From Vesta saturnalis (taxonomy: Eukaryota > Arthropoda > Insecta > Coleoptera > Lampyridae), in contig JARFJB010002416.1 in NCBI GenBank assembly GCA_036346205.1, forward strand, positions 602,501 to 666,500: DNA of 64,000 nucleotides, given 5' to 3'. The notes beneath the pieces are model-generated. The model was not told where the DNA came from. It saw only the letters and a list, made by a program, of their open reading frames with translations, and did no database searches. A program made the position numbers and the translations under genes. The stretch's first letter is position 1, and each line of letters starts with the position of its first letter. Positions 47,894 to 59,693 of this stretch are shown here, piece after piece.

Positions 47894-50151
47894 GTATGTA
47901 CATAGTCTCTTTTTCATGCAGTTATAACTCAATTACAATACCCGTAATGAAGAATGTCTTTCTTAATGCACCGTCCGCGGTGACAAAAACTGGATCATTA
48001 CAAGTTTCTAGCTTAAATGCATTGTGTTAGAAGGACAAACACATATACTCTGTTGTGCAATATAAATATAAACGCTAAGGTTAAACTGAAAATAATTCAT
48101 TTTAAAAACTATATTTATAAATAAAGTTATGACACAAGCAAATCTTATATGGTACCCAGTTCCTTGATTAAACGATCTAAATATTATGTGTTTGAATCTA
48201 TTGCAACGTCAAAATTCATACAATTTAATGCAGAATACATGTCATGGTTACTGGCGCTTGACAAGTCGATTGAATTTGTAAGTAGTGTAATGAAAAAGGC
48301 TAAACTATTTTATTTGTCAACGTGTTTAACTCTTATTGTCGATAAAAAACACGATGTAAAAAACTGAGACTATAACTTTTCAAGTTTATGTTTTGAGGGC
48401 TACAAAAAAGACCAAGGAATGTAATACAACTATGAATTGTTGCCACTAAAATTTCTCTTCCAATGCCAACTTGTAAAATTAATACTTGTATAATTTATGG
48501 AAATCATTCATTCGGGCCATAAGCTGACCCTGCAATCAAAACTAATTCTAGACTGTTAACTTTCTATCCAGGCTATGAAACCATAGAAACCATCAGTGGG
48601 ATTCCCTTCCTACAATTATAAATTTTATATTATGACAAATGTTTATCGTTTGTTTTTGTTTCCCTAATTAAAGAAAAAAGATCACTTATCTTGTTTTATT
48701 TGTCGGTTTAAGCTTTTCCTTGTTTAACTCATAAACACATAATTGACTAGAAGCTAATGTAATAACTAATCAAATGCTTATAAATCGTACATAACTTATT
48801 AAGGTTTGTGTATACGGAAAAAACACCATAAAAAGAGCTGCCTTATTCATTATTATTAAACGAAAACGTGATGTTATAAATTTTCGGTATTTACACATTA
48901 TTTACTTTCCTTTACACACTACCGAGGTAAAAAAATACAAAAACTCTACTAAGGTATTGACAGTCTCACAATCTTTTCCAAAGAAAATTAAGAAAATAAC
49001 TTATCCCAATATGTTGGAACATGAACGTTGAAGTTATTTTAGTTCCGTAAAATTGAAAGTCTATCAATAATAACAGATTAGCTTTTTCTCAACATTTTTA
49101 TAACATATAGGTATATTTATTTTTTATCAGTATTTCGTATAGCATATACTAACAAAAATTATTGACGTACGGACTAAAACGGAAATGAACTTTAAACCGT
49201 ATCTATTGTTGATTATTTCTTAAAGTTACTTCCCTCCTGCTAATTTATTTGAGATTCATTTAGTTGTAGGACCAGTATTCTTCATTTTATTGTTAAATAC
49301 ACATTCTTTGCACGTTTACAATAAAACTCAGGGATCAAATGTAGGAATCCCTATTATCGAAATTTAATTTAAAACAAACGTAGATACCGAGTTTCAACGT
49401 TTATAATTACTGTTAACAATAATTTTTAACTGAAATTATGGAAACATAAGCTTAAACAAACGAATTTATTCGATACGTTTGGTTAAATATTCGATTTTGG
49501 AAATGTTGCACATTTGAACACCTTAGAATCAGATTCAGCGTTTCAATGGTTATTGTAATTACAAACACACAGTTATAGAACTAAGCACAAAACCTTGAAA
49601 ATAGGGCTAAAGCAGTGATATTTCTTGCATCCGTAGATCGCATAGATATAATTACAAACGGTAGAAACAAAGTATTTTTAGGCACTGAAACAGTGTAACG
49701 GGTGCATGTCGCAGGTTAGGCACTAAATTTAGTAACTTGTATTGTTTTAATTAATATTAAAAGAATTAATTTAGGAATACTCTTTACAAAAGACACAAAT
49801 CATTCTAAAAGAAATACATTTTAATTTTGTGAGATTATTTTGACGCACTGGGTGTATGCAGTCTTATGTTATGCGTAGAACGTATTTTGGATGATACATT
49901 AACTTGAGTTGCACACTGGAATTTTAGTAAAACGTTGAGTAAGAAAGTATTTAAATGTTGTATAAAGTTGACAGTATTCCATTTAATTGAGAAATAATGA
50001 TACGATAATATTCAAATGCTACCGTATTTAGCCACTGTGTATTAAGGAATGCGAATTTAAAATTGTTGTAAATGGATAGCGTGTGAATTTATGTGTTGAT
50101 ATTGTATTAAAGTGTACAAGAAGAGTATGTATGTATATCTTTAATGGGAAA
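47894..50151. other. No gene recognised
   Basis: 2.26 kb of AT-rich sequence between two elements. No repeat copy, coding frame or structured RNA that I can support. Confidence 0.5.
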
Positions 50152-50637
50152 AATTATGTTTATAATTACACTTGATATATATTTATTATTGACTTTTATT
50201 CTAAAACCGAATAACTTAATACTAATGAGTAGTTGCCAAACTAACATTTATACTAGTACTTCTTTATTATTACATATGCAAGCCTTTTATAGCTTCATTA
50301 ATCAATCTAAAGGAAAAGGTTAACAATCAGGTCTTGCTTTAATCTAAAATGGGGTTCAGTCACAGTGGTTATTGAACTGCATTTTATAAGAAGAAAATAT
50401 TTAATGGTCCTGAATATAATTAAAGTTTTCATAAAATAATAATTAACTTCGTCCTCTAAATAAAATATAAATCCGGGGTCACTAAATAGTTCGTCAATCA
50501 TATTTTAAATAGAATTCATAGAATGGAATCATTCATATTTCCTATCAAATATAATGATGATCCGGGTGCAAGAGTCCATACTTAATTATCCAAAGCGTTT
50601 ACTTAAATTGATACAGGTCTGTTTTACTTACATAATT
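50152..50637 (-). repeat. 3' LTR of the errantivirus-type provirus
   Basis: 486 bp with AATTATG/CATAATT ends. It matches 56979-57193 joined to 59694-59966, and 62266-62741 in inverted orientation. Confidence 0.93.
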
Positions 50638-50639
50638 CC

Positions 50640-51989
50640 TTCCTCCTTAAGTTCGATAAATGAGGGGTTCTCATTTTGAGTATTATTTGGTATTTTAACG
50701 TTTTTATTTCGTTTCATACGTTTATACCTAGTATAGGTAAAACCTACTATAATTAGCACTACTACTATTATTGAAGTGGTATTATCCATCCGAGGTGATT
50801 ACTTGGCACTTCCAATATGGGTGTTTTTAAAGTTTGAACCATCGTTGTAATTTGTTTTACACTATTACCATTAAGAGTTCTTAATTTCACTAGTGATGAG
50901 TTTGAATCAGTGTCATAGTAGGTAAAGTTTGGTTTCGGGAGTTCGAAAACGAGATCGTCATGTATGTTTTCTTTGGGTTGAAAAGTCTTTTCATCAATCT
51001 TCGTGTGGCAATTTACAAGTGTTAGGATGGTTTTATTATTTTATATATACCATTTGTCTCACATCCCACAGTGATGGTAACTGGTTTAACAGGGATTAAC
51101 ATTACTTGATGAGAATTTACTTGTCTTATGATGTTTCCTGTTAATTGAAGCTTGGTTCCTTGGAAACCGCTGATATTTATGTAGGTAGACTTGTAGACTT
51201 AGTAGAAGTTTCATATTTCAGGGTAGTATTCGTTTGTTGTCCAAAACGTCTCAGAATTGAGCAAAAGAAAGGGTTGGTCGGGGATAATTACGAGGCTAGA
51301 GATAGGAACGGGATAAATTTCAAAATAAATATATGGTTCCGTAACGATGGGTACGTTAATTCTAAATATCACTGAGTTACTTGTATTGAGAAAAGAATAT
51401 AGTAATTCATAAAGTTAAGTAATAGGGGTACTTGTCTTACGTTGTATATTTTGTTTAACTTGGATATTATAGTTTTTAATTCTTCAGGTTTTATAACAGA
51501 ATTGTGCAAAATGTTAGGTTTCCATATTATCAGCATGATTTTGAATTGCTTGTAGTTGAGTTGTTAGATTAACCAGTGAGAAAGCCTTTTCAAGACTTAA
51601 GAACTCGTTTATGTTATTTTTTAGTTTAGTTACTTGATGTAACATGACTTGGTTTTCAAAAAGTTTTGCAAAATGTTCCTTATAAGCGTGTCATTTCCCG
51701 TAATAAGGTGTCATGCTTGGAAAGTTCCGATAGTAACCTTTGGTCATTTTGGTTAAGGGTTTCTAAGTATTTATCAATTCGTTCTCTTGTCACCCGAGTC
51801 AACCATTTGGATAATTTTCCAACACCGTCAATTAATGTCCGTTTTTGTCTTGTAAGGTTGTAGAATGCGTGTAGTTTATCTAATATCACGCCATTTAAGC
51901 ACTCTGCGTTATAGATTTTGTTGAGTAAGATGTAGATAAGTGAGTTTTTTGTTTTTGGAGCAAGTCCTTGAAAGTGGTTAATTGTATAT
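50640..51989 (-). pseudogene. env: env-like gene of the provirus, degenerate
   Basis: Described only as seen. A minus-strand segment (51889-51680) has a basic RQKR site followed by LIDGVGKLSKWLT and a heptad-rich helix, the arrangement of the cleavage and post-cleavage region of errantivirus/baculovirus F-type envelope proteins. Near 50735-50800 a hydrophobic helix (SIIVVVLIIVGF) is followed by a basic tail (RYKRMKRNKN), a membrane anchor with a cytoplasmic end, stopping close to the polypurine tract. Between them the frame is broken many times, so no envelope protein can be made. It is placed last in the element, after integrase, as expected. Confidence 0.75.
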
Positions 51990-53331
51990 TTATTTATGAT
52001 AATTGTGGAAGAGGTTGTGTGAGGTCAATATGTCAAAGGAACGTGTTTTAGAAGTTATTACCTTCACTTGTCCTAGTTGGACAGGGAGAAAGGAGTTCTC
52101 TATATCTTTGATCCTTAATAGATTTGATCCACTTAGAAAGAAGAACGTCATCGTCAGAGTATAATTATGGAGTATAACGTCATCGTCAGAGCCAAAATGG
52201 TTAACATGTCCTGGTTTCGTTTCTGTTAGAAAACGTTGAGGTTTCAGTGACCTTAAACTGTAAATTTTACATTCTGTTTTAATTTTGTTATCTCCTATCA
52301 AGTCTGGTTGGGTGACCTTTTTATATGGCTGGGATATTTTATTTTGTCTCGTGTTATTGTTTAATTTGTAAATGGGTGTTTCTATGTTTATTTGGATCTC
52401 CCGTTTTTTACACCGATTTGCGCGGTCTAGGTTTTGTCTTTGGGTCTTTGTTAGTTTGTTATAAATGTAGTCAGAGATTATATCGAGGTTATTGTATGTA
52501 CTGCGTAATTCGATCATTTTCGTTTCTTTCAAAGGGATTTTTCAAGTATAATCGTCCACGTAATATTTGAAAAGGTATATATCCGATGGACGTGTGTACA
52601 CTGTTGTTGTACGATAGTAGGGCGTAATCCATTAGTATTATTATGGGAGTACCGAGTTTTCCTCTCGTAGAATTCGTATACTTTCTAAGAGAGATGAGTG
52701 GAATCTTTCTATTGGGCTATTGCTGTTAGGGTTATAAGCGGTGGTATAATGAACCTCTACCTGGTATAGTAGGCAAAGGTCTTGGAGTATGTGATTTTTT
52801 AATTCTATTTCATTGTCGCAAGTGATTTTGGTTGGAATTCCGCAATGTCCCACATAGTGATTTAGTTTATTTGCTATTTCGATGGCGCCCAGGGAAATTA
52901 TGGGGCATGTTTGTCCGTATTTTGAGAAACTGTCTACTATAGTCAGGAATTCTAGTGCTGAACACTTAAAGCTATCTATATAAATGTGTTCGAGTGGACT
53001 CTGTCCGATCGGGGTCGGTTTTAAAACGATTGCTTTTGGGTGACGTTCGTATTTGGACTTTTGACATATGTCGCATGAGTTTATATAATTAGGTACATCC
53101 TTGTCCATGTCTGTCCAATAGAAATGTTTTTTTAAAGCAGCCAGATTTTCATTTATTCCGCGGTGTGTGCTTAGTTTCATGGTAGTATTTTATTTTTTTT
53201 TGTTTGTCGTTTTCGTCTGTTACATCTGTTAGAAGTTTGTTAGATATTAGTAGGTTAAGTGATTTGTCTTTAAAATTTTTGTTCATAAAGGTAATGAATG
53301 AGACCTTAGGTATTTCGTCCTTAAAATGCAA
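51990..53331 (-). pseudogene. Integrase of the provirus, frameshifted
   Basis: It starts in the RT-IN linker (NLLISNKLLTDVTDEND, near 53230). The zinc-binding module follows after a frame change at about 53180: THRGINENLAALKKHFYW, then CDICQKSKYERHPK. Catalytic Asp is in IYIDSF and in TKITCDNEIELKNH, and Glu in SPIERFHSSLLE (52641-53180). The C-terminal part continues in 52532-51990 (basic, RYKK-like QPYKKVTQPDL). Integrase would insert proviral DNA in the nucleus. The Gly usually after the second Asp is Glu here, a further sign of decay. Confidence 0.88.
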
Positions 53332-53543
53332 GCAATATGTTATTTTGGGTTTGATATGTTCATTTATTCAAAATGCCCACTTATTCGGTTCTCGCTGTTC
53401 GGAGCATATTTACCAAAAATTAGATTTTTAGATTTCGTGGCTGTGGCGTTTTATGAAAGTTATTGACAGTTGTTTGGTCTTTCTGTAAAGGAAATGCTAA
53501 ATATGAGGTTCTATAGGCTCGTGTGGATAGTCTCATCGTCTTC

Positions 53544-53894
53544 TTATTTGTTACTTAGTCCGTGCTTCTGTAGGTCTCTTGATGTTTCAAAATATTCGCT
53601 GATGGGTCCGTAAATATCTTCGGAGTCAACATTATTAATTAAGGAGGTTGTATCTTTCTCTGTGAACGTTTCTGCAGAGTTAACTTCTATTTTAGACAAA
53701 GCGTCTGCATTTGTATTTATTTTACCTTTTTTGTAAATGATGTTATAATCATATTCTTCTAACTTTTGTCGCCACCGAATCAATATTGAATTAGGTTCTT
53801 TGAGCGAAAATAACCACTGTCGGGGTTTGTGATCACTAATGATGTTGAATTTTGTGCCATAGAGATATGGGCGAAAGCATTTTACTGCCCACAC
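53544..53894 (-). pseudogene. RNase H domain of the provirus
   Basis: The frame reads VKCFRPYLYGTKFNIISDHK (conserved Asp-His), IRWRQKLEEYDYNI and KGKINTNADALSKIE (conserved Asp-Ala-Leu-Ser). The N-terminal half, with the first catalytic residues, lies in a disrupted stretch at 53895-54380. Confidence 0.85.
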
Positions 53895-54381
53895 GATAGC
53901 AAGTAATTATTTTTTAATAGTACTATAGCTTGATTCAGAAACGTTCAATGTTCTAAAGGCATACGCGATGGGGAGGTCCTTGACAATTGGGCCTTGTGAT
54001 AAGATGGCTCCTATGGCAAAATTTGATGCATCTGTTGTAACATTAAATGATTTATTGGAGTTGGAATATTATAAAATCGGGTCATTTATCAGAAATTGTT
54101 TGAATAGTTCAAAGCTTTCAATGAATTTGGCGGTGTGTTTCACTTGGGATCCTTTCTTTAAACACGTTGTTAGAGGTTTGGTCAGTTTCGCAAAATTACT
54201 AATAAATTTTCTATATCATATCAGTCCTAAGAATCATTTTATCTGCTTAACGGATTTGGATATAGGAAATTTTTTAATGGCTAGTACCTTTTTTTTTGTT
54301 GGGTCGGATACCTTCGGGTGTGACGAGGTGACCTAGGAATTCTACTGATTTTTAAAGGAATTCTAATTTGTGTAGTTGTAT

Positions 54382-54835
54382 TTAAAGTCCTGCGTCCCGT
54401 AGTGTTTTAAATACTAATTGTAAGCTACTAATGTGTTCTTGGAGACATGTAGAAAATATGATTATGTCATCCATGTATACCAAGCAGATTTTATTTCGTA
54501 GATCCCTGAGTACGTTTTCCATTATACTTTGAAACGTTGCAGGGGCGTTTTTCAATCCGAAGGACATTCGAATGTATTCAAGACGCCCTCCTACATTAAA
54601 AGCTGTTTTGGAGATGGATGTTTCGTCCATTTCTATTTGGTGGAATCCTGATGCCACGTCTAGTGTTGTAAAGTACTGGCCGCGTCCAAATTTATCCATG
54701 ATATTGGTGATGTTAGGTAGTGGATAGCGGTCGTCTACTGTTTTTTCATTGACTTTTCTGTAATCTAACACGTCCGGTTTCTTTGGGATGATCTAAATGG
54801 GTGAACTCCAAGGGGACTGTGAGGGTCGAATTACT
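54382..54835 (-). pseudogene. Reverse transcriptase of the provirus
   Basis: The frame 54771-54382 reads LDYRKVNEKTVDDRYPLPNI, then YFTTLDVASGFHQIEM (first catalytic Asp) and SFGLKNAPATFQ. The YMDD motif is at 54477-54466, and the frame ends at LRDAGL. Just upstream, an in-frame TAG (about 54794) interrupts the conserved SPWSSP region. The palm core is therefore intact, but fingers and thumb are cut off by stops. Confidence 0.9.
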
Positions 54836-55150
54836 CCGTCTTGTAACATTTTTGCGATTTGCATGTTTACTCTTTGTTTGTGTATGTATGGGTATCTGTA
54901 GGATTTTGTATACACGGGTTGTTGGTCAGTGGTTTTTTTTATTTCATGTCTTACTTTACTCTTGAACATCAATCAATCATTTGGTTAGCGGAATACGTCT
55001 TCGAAATGTGTTATAAGTTTTTCAAGGCTTGATTTATCTTCTAAGTTAAGGTGTTCAGTACGTACTTTGTCAAGTAATGTTAGATTATCGTTTCCAGTGT
55101 TGTTCTAGGTGGTAGCATTCGAATTGTCTTGTGTCGAAATTGTTAGCGTA

Positions 55151-55465
55151 CTATTGGAATATGCCTTTGTTAATTTGAATTAGTTGAATGAGTGGCAGGG
55201 TATTTATTGATTCTATGATAGTGGATCTATCTTTGATTTTTAATAAGCTGGCAGGAATTACTGTAGTATTATTAGAAATCCTACTTTCCAGGGTAATACT
55301 TTCTTGGTCCGGGAGATCTATGTTGATTCTTTTTAAAATCGTTGTTGATGGTGTGACTTCAATATTTTGTATATCGAGCTCAGTCCTACTTTGTAAAGGA
55401 ATTTTAATTTTTTCATTATACATTGTCCTGTTATGTAAGTCAAGGTTTAATCGTAGTCTACGCAA
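55151..55465 (-). pseudogene. Protease-RT linker region of the provirus pol
   Basis: A 104-residue minus-strand frame (RRLRLNLDLHNRTMYNEKI, then LPLIQLIQINKGIF) between the protease and RT, where errantivirus pol has a poorly conserved segment. Assigned by position and general character only. Confidence 0.5.
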
Positions 55466-55629
55466 ATCTTTTATTCCTATAATTCCGTCAAAGTAATTGT
55501 GGAAATCAAAAAGAATAAAGTCTAAAAAGTCATCTTCAGTGTGGAGTTAAGGAAGGTTGGTATTTTTGCCTTAAACAGCGCTTGACGTGAACCAGCGCAT
55601 GTTACAATGGGGGAGTTTTTCATCGGACA

Positions 55630-55745
55630 ATGGTGTCGAGGAAATATTTTTCGGCGATATAAGGTCGCAGAATGGATGGGTGACAACCTGTGTCGATTAT
55701 AAGTTTGATGGGCGGTTCCGTTATTTGAATATAAGGTAGTAAGTT
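55630..55745 (-). pseudogene. Protease domain of the provirus
   Basis: The minus frame reads PIKLIIDTGCHPSIL, a retropepsin D-T-G triad with its hydrophobic lead-in, just after the gag C-terminus. It is followed by a stop at about 55633. Confidence 0.75.
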
Positions 55746-55765
55746 TGGAATTACATTATTTAAGT

Positions 55766-56780
55766 CTACGGTTCTGTTGGTGGTAGGCTTGGTTCGTAAA
55801 AATTTTCGTATATTTCGTAATTGTCATGTTGAGGACTGTCTAAGTCGTAGAAACTTATTTCCACGTCGCGGGAATTATGGAGGAATTCATTATCATCTGC
55901 AAAGTTTTCATTGTCAGTTTTGGTGGCGTACAGCTCTTCGGAAACAAAATTCGGTTTTACCGCTCGGTTGGAATGGTTATTAAATGTTGGATGTTTAGGG
56001 GTAATTTGTAATTGTAATTTGTTTGGTATTGCGAGAATTAATAGACATTGGTTGTGGTTTATTGTGGGGTTTATAATTACTTTGAGGGACGAAAACATTT
56101 TTCGGTTCACCAAAAACTTGAGAATTCATTGGAAATCTTTGCGGAACTTGTCGTGTTTGTATATTTATTGGTTGGCTAGGTAATTCAGAACTTCGAAGAA
56201 CGAACTGATGTTGAAAGGGGGTGTTTGTTGGTGGTGTATTATTTAGTTGAGGCTTGAAGTTATAAAAATTTCGTGGTACATGTTTTGCGCGGGTTTCTTG
56301 TTTACGTGCGTGCTATTTTTGCTTGCTTGCGTTGAAGGTTGAAAATATCAGTGTCCATAGTCACGTCGCATTGTATTTATGCGTTGTTCGTTATAAAAAT
56401 GGCGTACAACGACATCACTAGCATCCGTTAAATTTTTTGTTTGGCGTATTTCTAATAACAGTCTTAGTTTAACGTCTACATTAGCAAAATGCACATCAAG
56501 GGCGTTTATTTTGGTTTGTTCCATTAAGAGGGATTTGTGGTCTTTAGAAATTTTCGTGTTTGAATCAATTTTAACTTCTAATCTAGATTTCATATGCCTA
56601 ACTCTGTCAAAGAAGTCTAAAACGTTTTCGTGTTTGCTTAACGACTTATGCAAGAATTCGCGTGTTAACGTATGTCTATCAACCCTATCTCAGTAGTAAA
56701 TTCTTAATGCGGTACGTATTAGCGGCCAGGTGGTTAAATCTGACGGCACATTACAAAATTGAGTACTTCATCTCTTAGCT
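55766..56780 (-). pseudogene. gag: gag of the provirus, broken and internally deleted
   Basis: The piece at 56653-56348 (LSKHENVLDFFDRVRHMKSRL, DSNTKISKDHKSLLMEQ) matches the gag copy at 63355-63600 closely. The piece at 56113-55766 is Asn/Pro-rich with an acidic C-terminus (YDLDSPQHDNYEIYENFY) before the protease. Compared with the inverted copy, the leader and first about 70 gag codons are missing (roughly what corresponds to 62885-63180). Both copies share the same in-frame TGA in the sequence CTACTGAGATAGG. Confidence 0.82.
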
Positions 56781-56960
56781 TTGAATATATAACGTTAAAT
56801 GCAAAATCATTCTGGTTGTTACCTGTAGCAACATCGTATAAATCATTCCTTCTTTGTAGAAGATAATTATACAGGAGTAGCGTCTAGCTTCAATTCTGCT
56901 AATTGCTTCTGTCTTATGCAATGGTTATGAACAGCTTGTTGCTTTAATTCTGCCTTCTCT

Positions 56961-56979
56961 AATCCTACCGACTGCGCCA
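56961..56979 (-). promoter_or_regulatory. Primer-binding site of the provirus (Ser-tRNA type)
   Basis: Minus-strand TGGCGCAGTCGGTAGGATT starts at the LTR edge. This form is characteristic of gypsy-group errantiviruses primed by a Ser tRNA. Confidence 0.8.
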
Positions 56980-57193
56980 ATTATGTTTATAATTACACTT
57001 GATCTATATTTATTATTGACTTTTATTCTGAAACAGAATAACTTAATACTAATGAGTAGTTACCAAATTAACGTTTATAGTAGTACTTCTTTATTATTAC
57101 ATATGCAACCCTTTTATAGCTTCATTAATCAATCTAAAGGAAAAGGTTAACAGTCATGTCTTGCTTTAATCTAAAATGGGGTTCAGTCACAGT

Positions 57194-57301
57194 GCGCGAC
57201 AACTCGCCGATGGTCAACTAGCCGACGGCTTACTCGCCGATGCCAACTCGCCGACTGTCTACTCGCCGACGAGCCAACTCGTCGACGACCTACTCGCCGA
57301 T
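57194..57301 (+). repeat. MULE left TIR (tandem CTCGCCGA units)
   Basis: Seven to eight imperfect units such as AACTCGCCGATGGTC and TACTCGCCGACG. They pair unit by unit with the inverted 59586-59693. The Leu-Ala-Asp-Gly open frame across it is a by-product of the repeat. Confidence 0.9.
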
Positions 57302-57559
57302 AATATATTATTTTTTACAAGAAACCAACTATTTATTTTAATTAAATTATTATGCCAACCATTGATTAATTAGTTTAAAAATTTATCAAATTTGATTAAA
57401 TTTTCATGGATTTTAAACATAAAAAATAACTCATTAACGCAAATAATATAATTATAAAAAATAATAATAATTTTTATCGTTCATATAGGTCGGTACATAC
57501 AAATAAACAAAATACATATATACAAATATCTACAAATTTATATAAATACATATAATAAG

Positions 57560-58969
57560 TCATACCATTTTGTAATTGTGGGATATCCCTTTTAAAAATT
57601 CAATTATATTTTCACGGTTATAATTAACTAGTTTATTTAATATTCTTTCATCATTTTCTTCATATTTTCTCCTTTTTGCGGTACCATTGCATCCAGAAAT
57701 AGCTCTTTCGTAGTCGACGTCATATGATGACTGAACTTTTTTCAAATTCTCGATGAATTTCCACAAGGAAGGATGTGAAATATCAGCACCAAAAGCCACT
57801 TGTAATTTACGGTGGCAGGCTTCAGCAAAATTATTGGTCCGGTCCCTTCCATTCAATGTTCGGAAGTACACGGACCAAATTGATGGCGGATAAGTTGGCG
57901 GTGCTCTAGTACCGTTATTGCGTAAGCGACCGATGTAAGTATTGCTGAACCAAGCCAAAATTGGCTCAAATACATCGGGCAAATAATTTTCTAACTCCAT
58001 AATTGCTGGTATGACGTCTTCTTCCGGAAGAAATGCAAATTGCAGCGCGAATTGCGGATCAGTATTATATTGGGATAATAAATTGCAAGACGACAAATGC
58101 TTTCTCAGGTTTTTCACCAAATGACATAAGCATCCACTGATTACTGTTTCAGGAAAAACTTGCTGAATAGCCTGGTGAATAGCCAATTCATAATCCACAT
58201 TAATATTTTCCGGATTCAACTGCGGCCAAAGTTCTCTAATCATGTTGAATACTTTGATGTATGTGTCAGTGCTCTTATCTGGCAGCAAACAATAAAGTAC
58301 TGGAAAGATTGAGCCTTTATCATCATCAGTGTCTTTCCTTACTAATATTACAAAAATTTGAGCAAACAGAGTAGGACATAATAAGAAAGTCCCATCGACA
58401 AAAAGTTCTTTCATATTAGAACTCCAACTTGAATGATATTCTCTTCCAAATATAAGGATCCGCTTGCAATTTGGACCAGAATCAGCTAATAAAAATTTTT
58501 CAAATTGATTGGGACTATATTCGTATTGCGAATATAGTTGGGGTATAACGATTTCTTCAGGAGTTTCCGGATTTGGAGGAGCGCATGATTTCTTAACCCG
58601 TGCTCTTTGGATGTTTCTCCGAGTAACATTAGAATTTGGAATAACTCCCTTTACTGCGTCGGGAACTTTCTCTAATGCCCGACCTCGAATTTGGGAAGGA
58701 TTTTCCATCGTAGTTGTTGCTAGATGTTTGATTTCCGAATTTATTTGTTGCAAGGTAACATTAGCAGCATTTCCAACAGTGCTGCAAGTATGTTGTTTTC
58801 GCACGGAATTGAGAGAATTATCTGAAAGGTTCGTCCATACTCTTCCATTGCAACCTCTGTGCTCGCAACGCCAGAATTGGATTGTGTTGTCTTTGTTTGT
58901 CTTATCCTTGACGTAAAGATATCCATCTAAAGCGTACTTTGTTTGTCCTCTTTGGCTTTGAATTTCCAT
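57560..58969 (-). CDS. MULE transposase with FLYWCH-like zinc finger, apparently intact
   Basis: 469 residues, uninterrupted, starting at ATG 58969 just inside the element. Residues about 1-60 form a FLYWCH-like zinc finger (GQTKYALDGYLY, FWRCEHRGCNGRVWT, KQHTC), the DNA-binding module usual in animal MULEs. The catalytic domain follows. The first Asp is in LFVDGTF (codon 58395-58397) and the second in NVDYELAI (58193-58195). GCLCHLVKNL is the conserved C-x2-H, and the Glu is in RTNNFAEACHRKL (57821-57823). This D-D-(CxxH)-E set is the MULE signature. The length fits an animal MULE transposase. The protein would bind the tandem TIRs and catalyse cut-and-paste. It is the only gene in the window without a visible lesion. 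No promoter call is possible. About 0.6 kb of AT-rich sequence lies upstream, before the right TIR. Confidence 0.93.
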   Translation of the reverse strand: MEIQSQRGQTKYALDGYLYVKDKTNKDNTIQFWRCEHRGCNGRVWTNLSDNSLNSVRKQHTCSTVGNAANVTLQQINSEIKHLATTTMENPSQIRGRALEKVPDAVKGVIPNSNVTRRNIQRARVKKSCAPPNPETPEEIVIPQLYSQYEYSPNQFEKFLLADSGPNCKRILIFGREYHSSWSSNMKELFVDGTFLLCPTLFAQIFVILVRKDTDDDKGSIFPVLYCLLPDKSTDTYIKVFNMIRELWPQLNPENINVDYELAIHQAIQQVFPETVISGCLCHLVKNLRKHLSSCNLLSQYNTDPQFALQFAFLPEEDVIPAIMELENYLPDVFEPILAWFSNTYIGRLRNNGTRAPPTYPPSIWSVYFRTLNGRDRTNNFAEACHRKLQVAFGADISHPSLWKFIENLKKVQSSYDVDYERAISGCNGTAKRRKYEENDERILNKLVNYNRENIIEFLKGISHNYKMV

Positions 58970-59585
58970 GACTAGTCTAAATAAAAAAAATATTAGTTGA
59001 AACGGTCAAAATAATGCAATGATGTAAATTATTTTTTCTTCAAGCATTCGCAATAAAGAAATGTACTATTTTTAATTAATAAAATATTAAATAGCTTACC
59101 TTGTAATAAAAATATATCACTTTTGAGTTTAAGTTCAAACTAATTTTGCAATTGTCACAAAAAAATAAAATTGAATAATTTTCACAATTAACACGATCTT
59201 AACTGTTTCAGAAACAAGATCTGAATAATTTCGAAGTGAAAAGTTAAAAACTTTTTATAGGTAAATGATCACCTAATTACTGAATGACTTAAACAATTAT
59301 GAATGGGATTAAATTTTTATATGGAAAAGCCTAAATACCTCATTATAGCAATTCTATATAATCTTAATTTTTCAATTCATAACATAGGTATTATTTTGAT
59401 TTCTGGAAAGAAGTGATTAAAAAACTGTTAACTTGCAATTTTCTATTGAACCAAAATTTCCAAATTGTTTTATTAGTTTAATTAGAAGTGTTATACTTTT
59501 GCATGTGAAATTATATCATCCTCACTTTATTTATTAATAAACTTTTATTTAAAAATAAATTGTTGGATATTAAAAAAATAATATT

Positions 59586-59693
59586 TTCGGCGAGTAGGTC
59601 GTCGGCGAGTTGGCTCGTCGGCGAGTAGGCAGTCGGTGAGTTGGCATCGGCGAGTAAACCGTCGGCGAGTGGACCATCGGCGAGTTGACCTGC
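59586..59693 (-). repeat. MULE right TIR
   Basis: Inverted counterpart of 57194-57301, reading TCGGCGAGT on the plus strand. It differs from the left TIR by a handful of substitutions. Confidence 0.9.

Larger units (their letters stand above)
57194..59693 (-). mobile_element. MULE DNA transposon inserted in the provirus 5' LTR
   Basis: About 2.5 kb. Terminal inverted repeats of about 108 bp are built from tandem ACTCGCCGA(C/T)-type units of about 15 bp (57194-57301 and 59586-59693). A single minus-strand transposase lies inside. It splits an LTR whose uninterrupted form is present twice in the window (50152-50637 and 62266-62741). I could not align a clean 9-bp target duplication: the left flank is CAGTCACAGT and the right TTCGTGATT. 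TIR units match nearly one for one on both sides, which indicates a recent element. Confidence 0.9.

Noticed and set aside
57176..57373. Open frame with Leu-Ala-Asp-Gly repeats
   Set aside because: It is a by-product of the tandem units in the MULE TIR; the opposite TIR gives the same words on the other strand.
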